DNA from: Actinomycetota bacterium | Lineage (GTDB): Bacteria; Actinomycetota; Thermoleophilia; RBG-16-64-13 | Direction: 5' to 3' | DNA length: 5,174 nt | Assembly: GCA_023488925.1 (NCBI GenBank) | Contig: JAMDDA010000176.1 | Coordinates: 1-5,174 of the forward strand | Part shown: positions 4,852-5,174 of the stretch, one piece after another | Numbering within the stretch: position 1 is the first letter of the stretch | Layout: each line of letters opens with the position of its first letter | Notes under the pieces: generated by a model | The model's input: only the letters and a program-made list of their open reading frames with translations | Database searches by the model: none | What the model was told of the DNA's origin: nothing | Program-made: the position numbers and the translations under genes

Positions 4852-5174
4852 TCTGCCGACAAGAGCAATGGATACAGCGGCTGGCCACCCTCGTGGATCT
4901 CGATGTCCACCTGCGGATAGCGCTCCCGCAAGCGGTCGGCCGCCGCGGCCGCGCGCTCCGCGATCTCGCCGTCGCCCACGAGCACCGTGACCAGCTCGCG
5001 ACCGTCGGCGATGAGCCGGGCGGCCACTTCCTCCACGACGGCCTCCAGATCATCGGAGCTGGCCACGACCTCCTCGTTCACCAGGCCGATGAAAGTGCCC
5101 TGCCGAATGCCGAGCCCGTTGATGGTGGAGTCGCGAACCGCCCGTGTGATCTCCCCGGTCGCCAAGTCCCGCAT
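4848..5174 (-). CDS. fakA: FakA-family fatty-acid kinase (YloV/DAK2 type), C-terminal 108 residues, 5' part outside window
   Basis: This is the C-terminal end of a fatty-acid kinase. FakA phosphorylates fatty acids presented by a FakB (DegV-family) carrier, giving acyl-phosphate for phospholipid synthesis in the cytoplasm. The visible part matches the FakA C-terminal domain: TGEITRAVRDSTING, then a G-x-x-x-G-x-F-I-G-L stretch, a helix-rich middle, VTVLVGDGEIAE, and the family-typical ending EIHEGGQPLYPLL followed by SAE and TGA. The N-terminal DAK2 kinase domain and its nucleotide-binding residues lie beyond the right edge. The ATG at the very edge falls inside a conserved stretch and is almost certainly an internal Met, not the start. 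The gene lies directly before a DegV-family gene, the expected kinase/carrier pairing. Its TGA overlaps the ATG of a 15-codon frame (see 4804-4851). The family call is firm; the kinase activity is inferred from the family. Confidence 0.88.
   Translation of the reverse strand: MRDLATGEITRAVRDSTINGLGIRQGTFIGLVNEEVVASSDDLEAVVEEVAARLIADGRELVTVLVGDGEIAERAAAAADRLRERYPQVDIEIHEGGQPLYPLLLSAE

Overview
The window is a tightly packed piece of a bacterial chromosome, about two-thirds G+C by eye, with every supported gene on the minus strand. Read from right to left it holds: the C-terminal end of a FakA (YloV/DAK2-type) fatty-acid kinase, a DegV-family (FakB-like) fatty-acid-binding protein, recG, rsmD, coaD, a small DivIVA/SepIVA-like coiled-coil protein, and the first 34 codons of a probable DUF177 (YceD-like) protein. 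This gene set and order (fakA-degV-recG-rsmD-coaD-coiled coil-DUF177) fits a Gram-positive lineage, most likely a high-GC Bacillota. Actinobacteria share the rsmD-coaD-coiled coil-DUF177 end, so the phylum is an inference, and no species can be named.

Layout on the minus strand: fakA (partial) ends at 4848. An 88-base tract at 4764-4851 follows, made of two diverged 44-base tandem copies. degV runs 4763-3900, recG 3903-1720, rsmD 1723-1130, coaD 1133-642 and the coiled-coil gene 639-181. A 76-base gap (180-105) carries a GC-rich hairpin, and the DUF177-like gene starts at 104 and leaves the window. The degV/recG, recG/rsmD and rsmD/coaD junctions are 4-base stop/start overlaps (ATGA or GTGA), and coaD and the coiled-coil gene are 2 bases apart. 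This looks like one polycistronic, translationally coupled operon. I see no promoter or classical terminator inside it.

Functionally, the right end is the fatty-acid activation pair (kinase plus acyl carrier protein-like FakB). The middle is housekeeping: fork and recombination repair (RecG), 16S rRNA G966 methylation (RsmD) and the penultimate step of CoA synthesis (CoaD). The left end is a probable envelope or division-associated coiled-coil protein and a ribosome-linked DUF177 protein. I found no mobile element, CRISPR array, RNA gene or defence system.

The most unusual structure is the fakA-degV junction. Each 44-base copy carries its own ATG and a 15-codon reading frame whose TGA overlaps the next ATG, so four consecutive reading frames are chained by ATGA. 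The second notable point is a His-to-Tyr change in the C-terminal GxHxGPG motif of the DegV protein.
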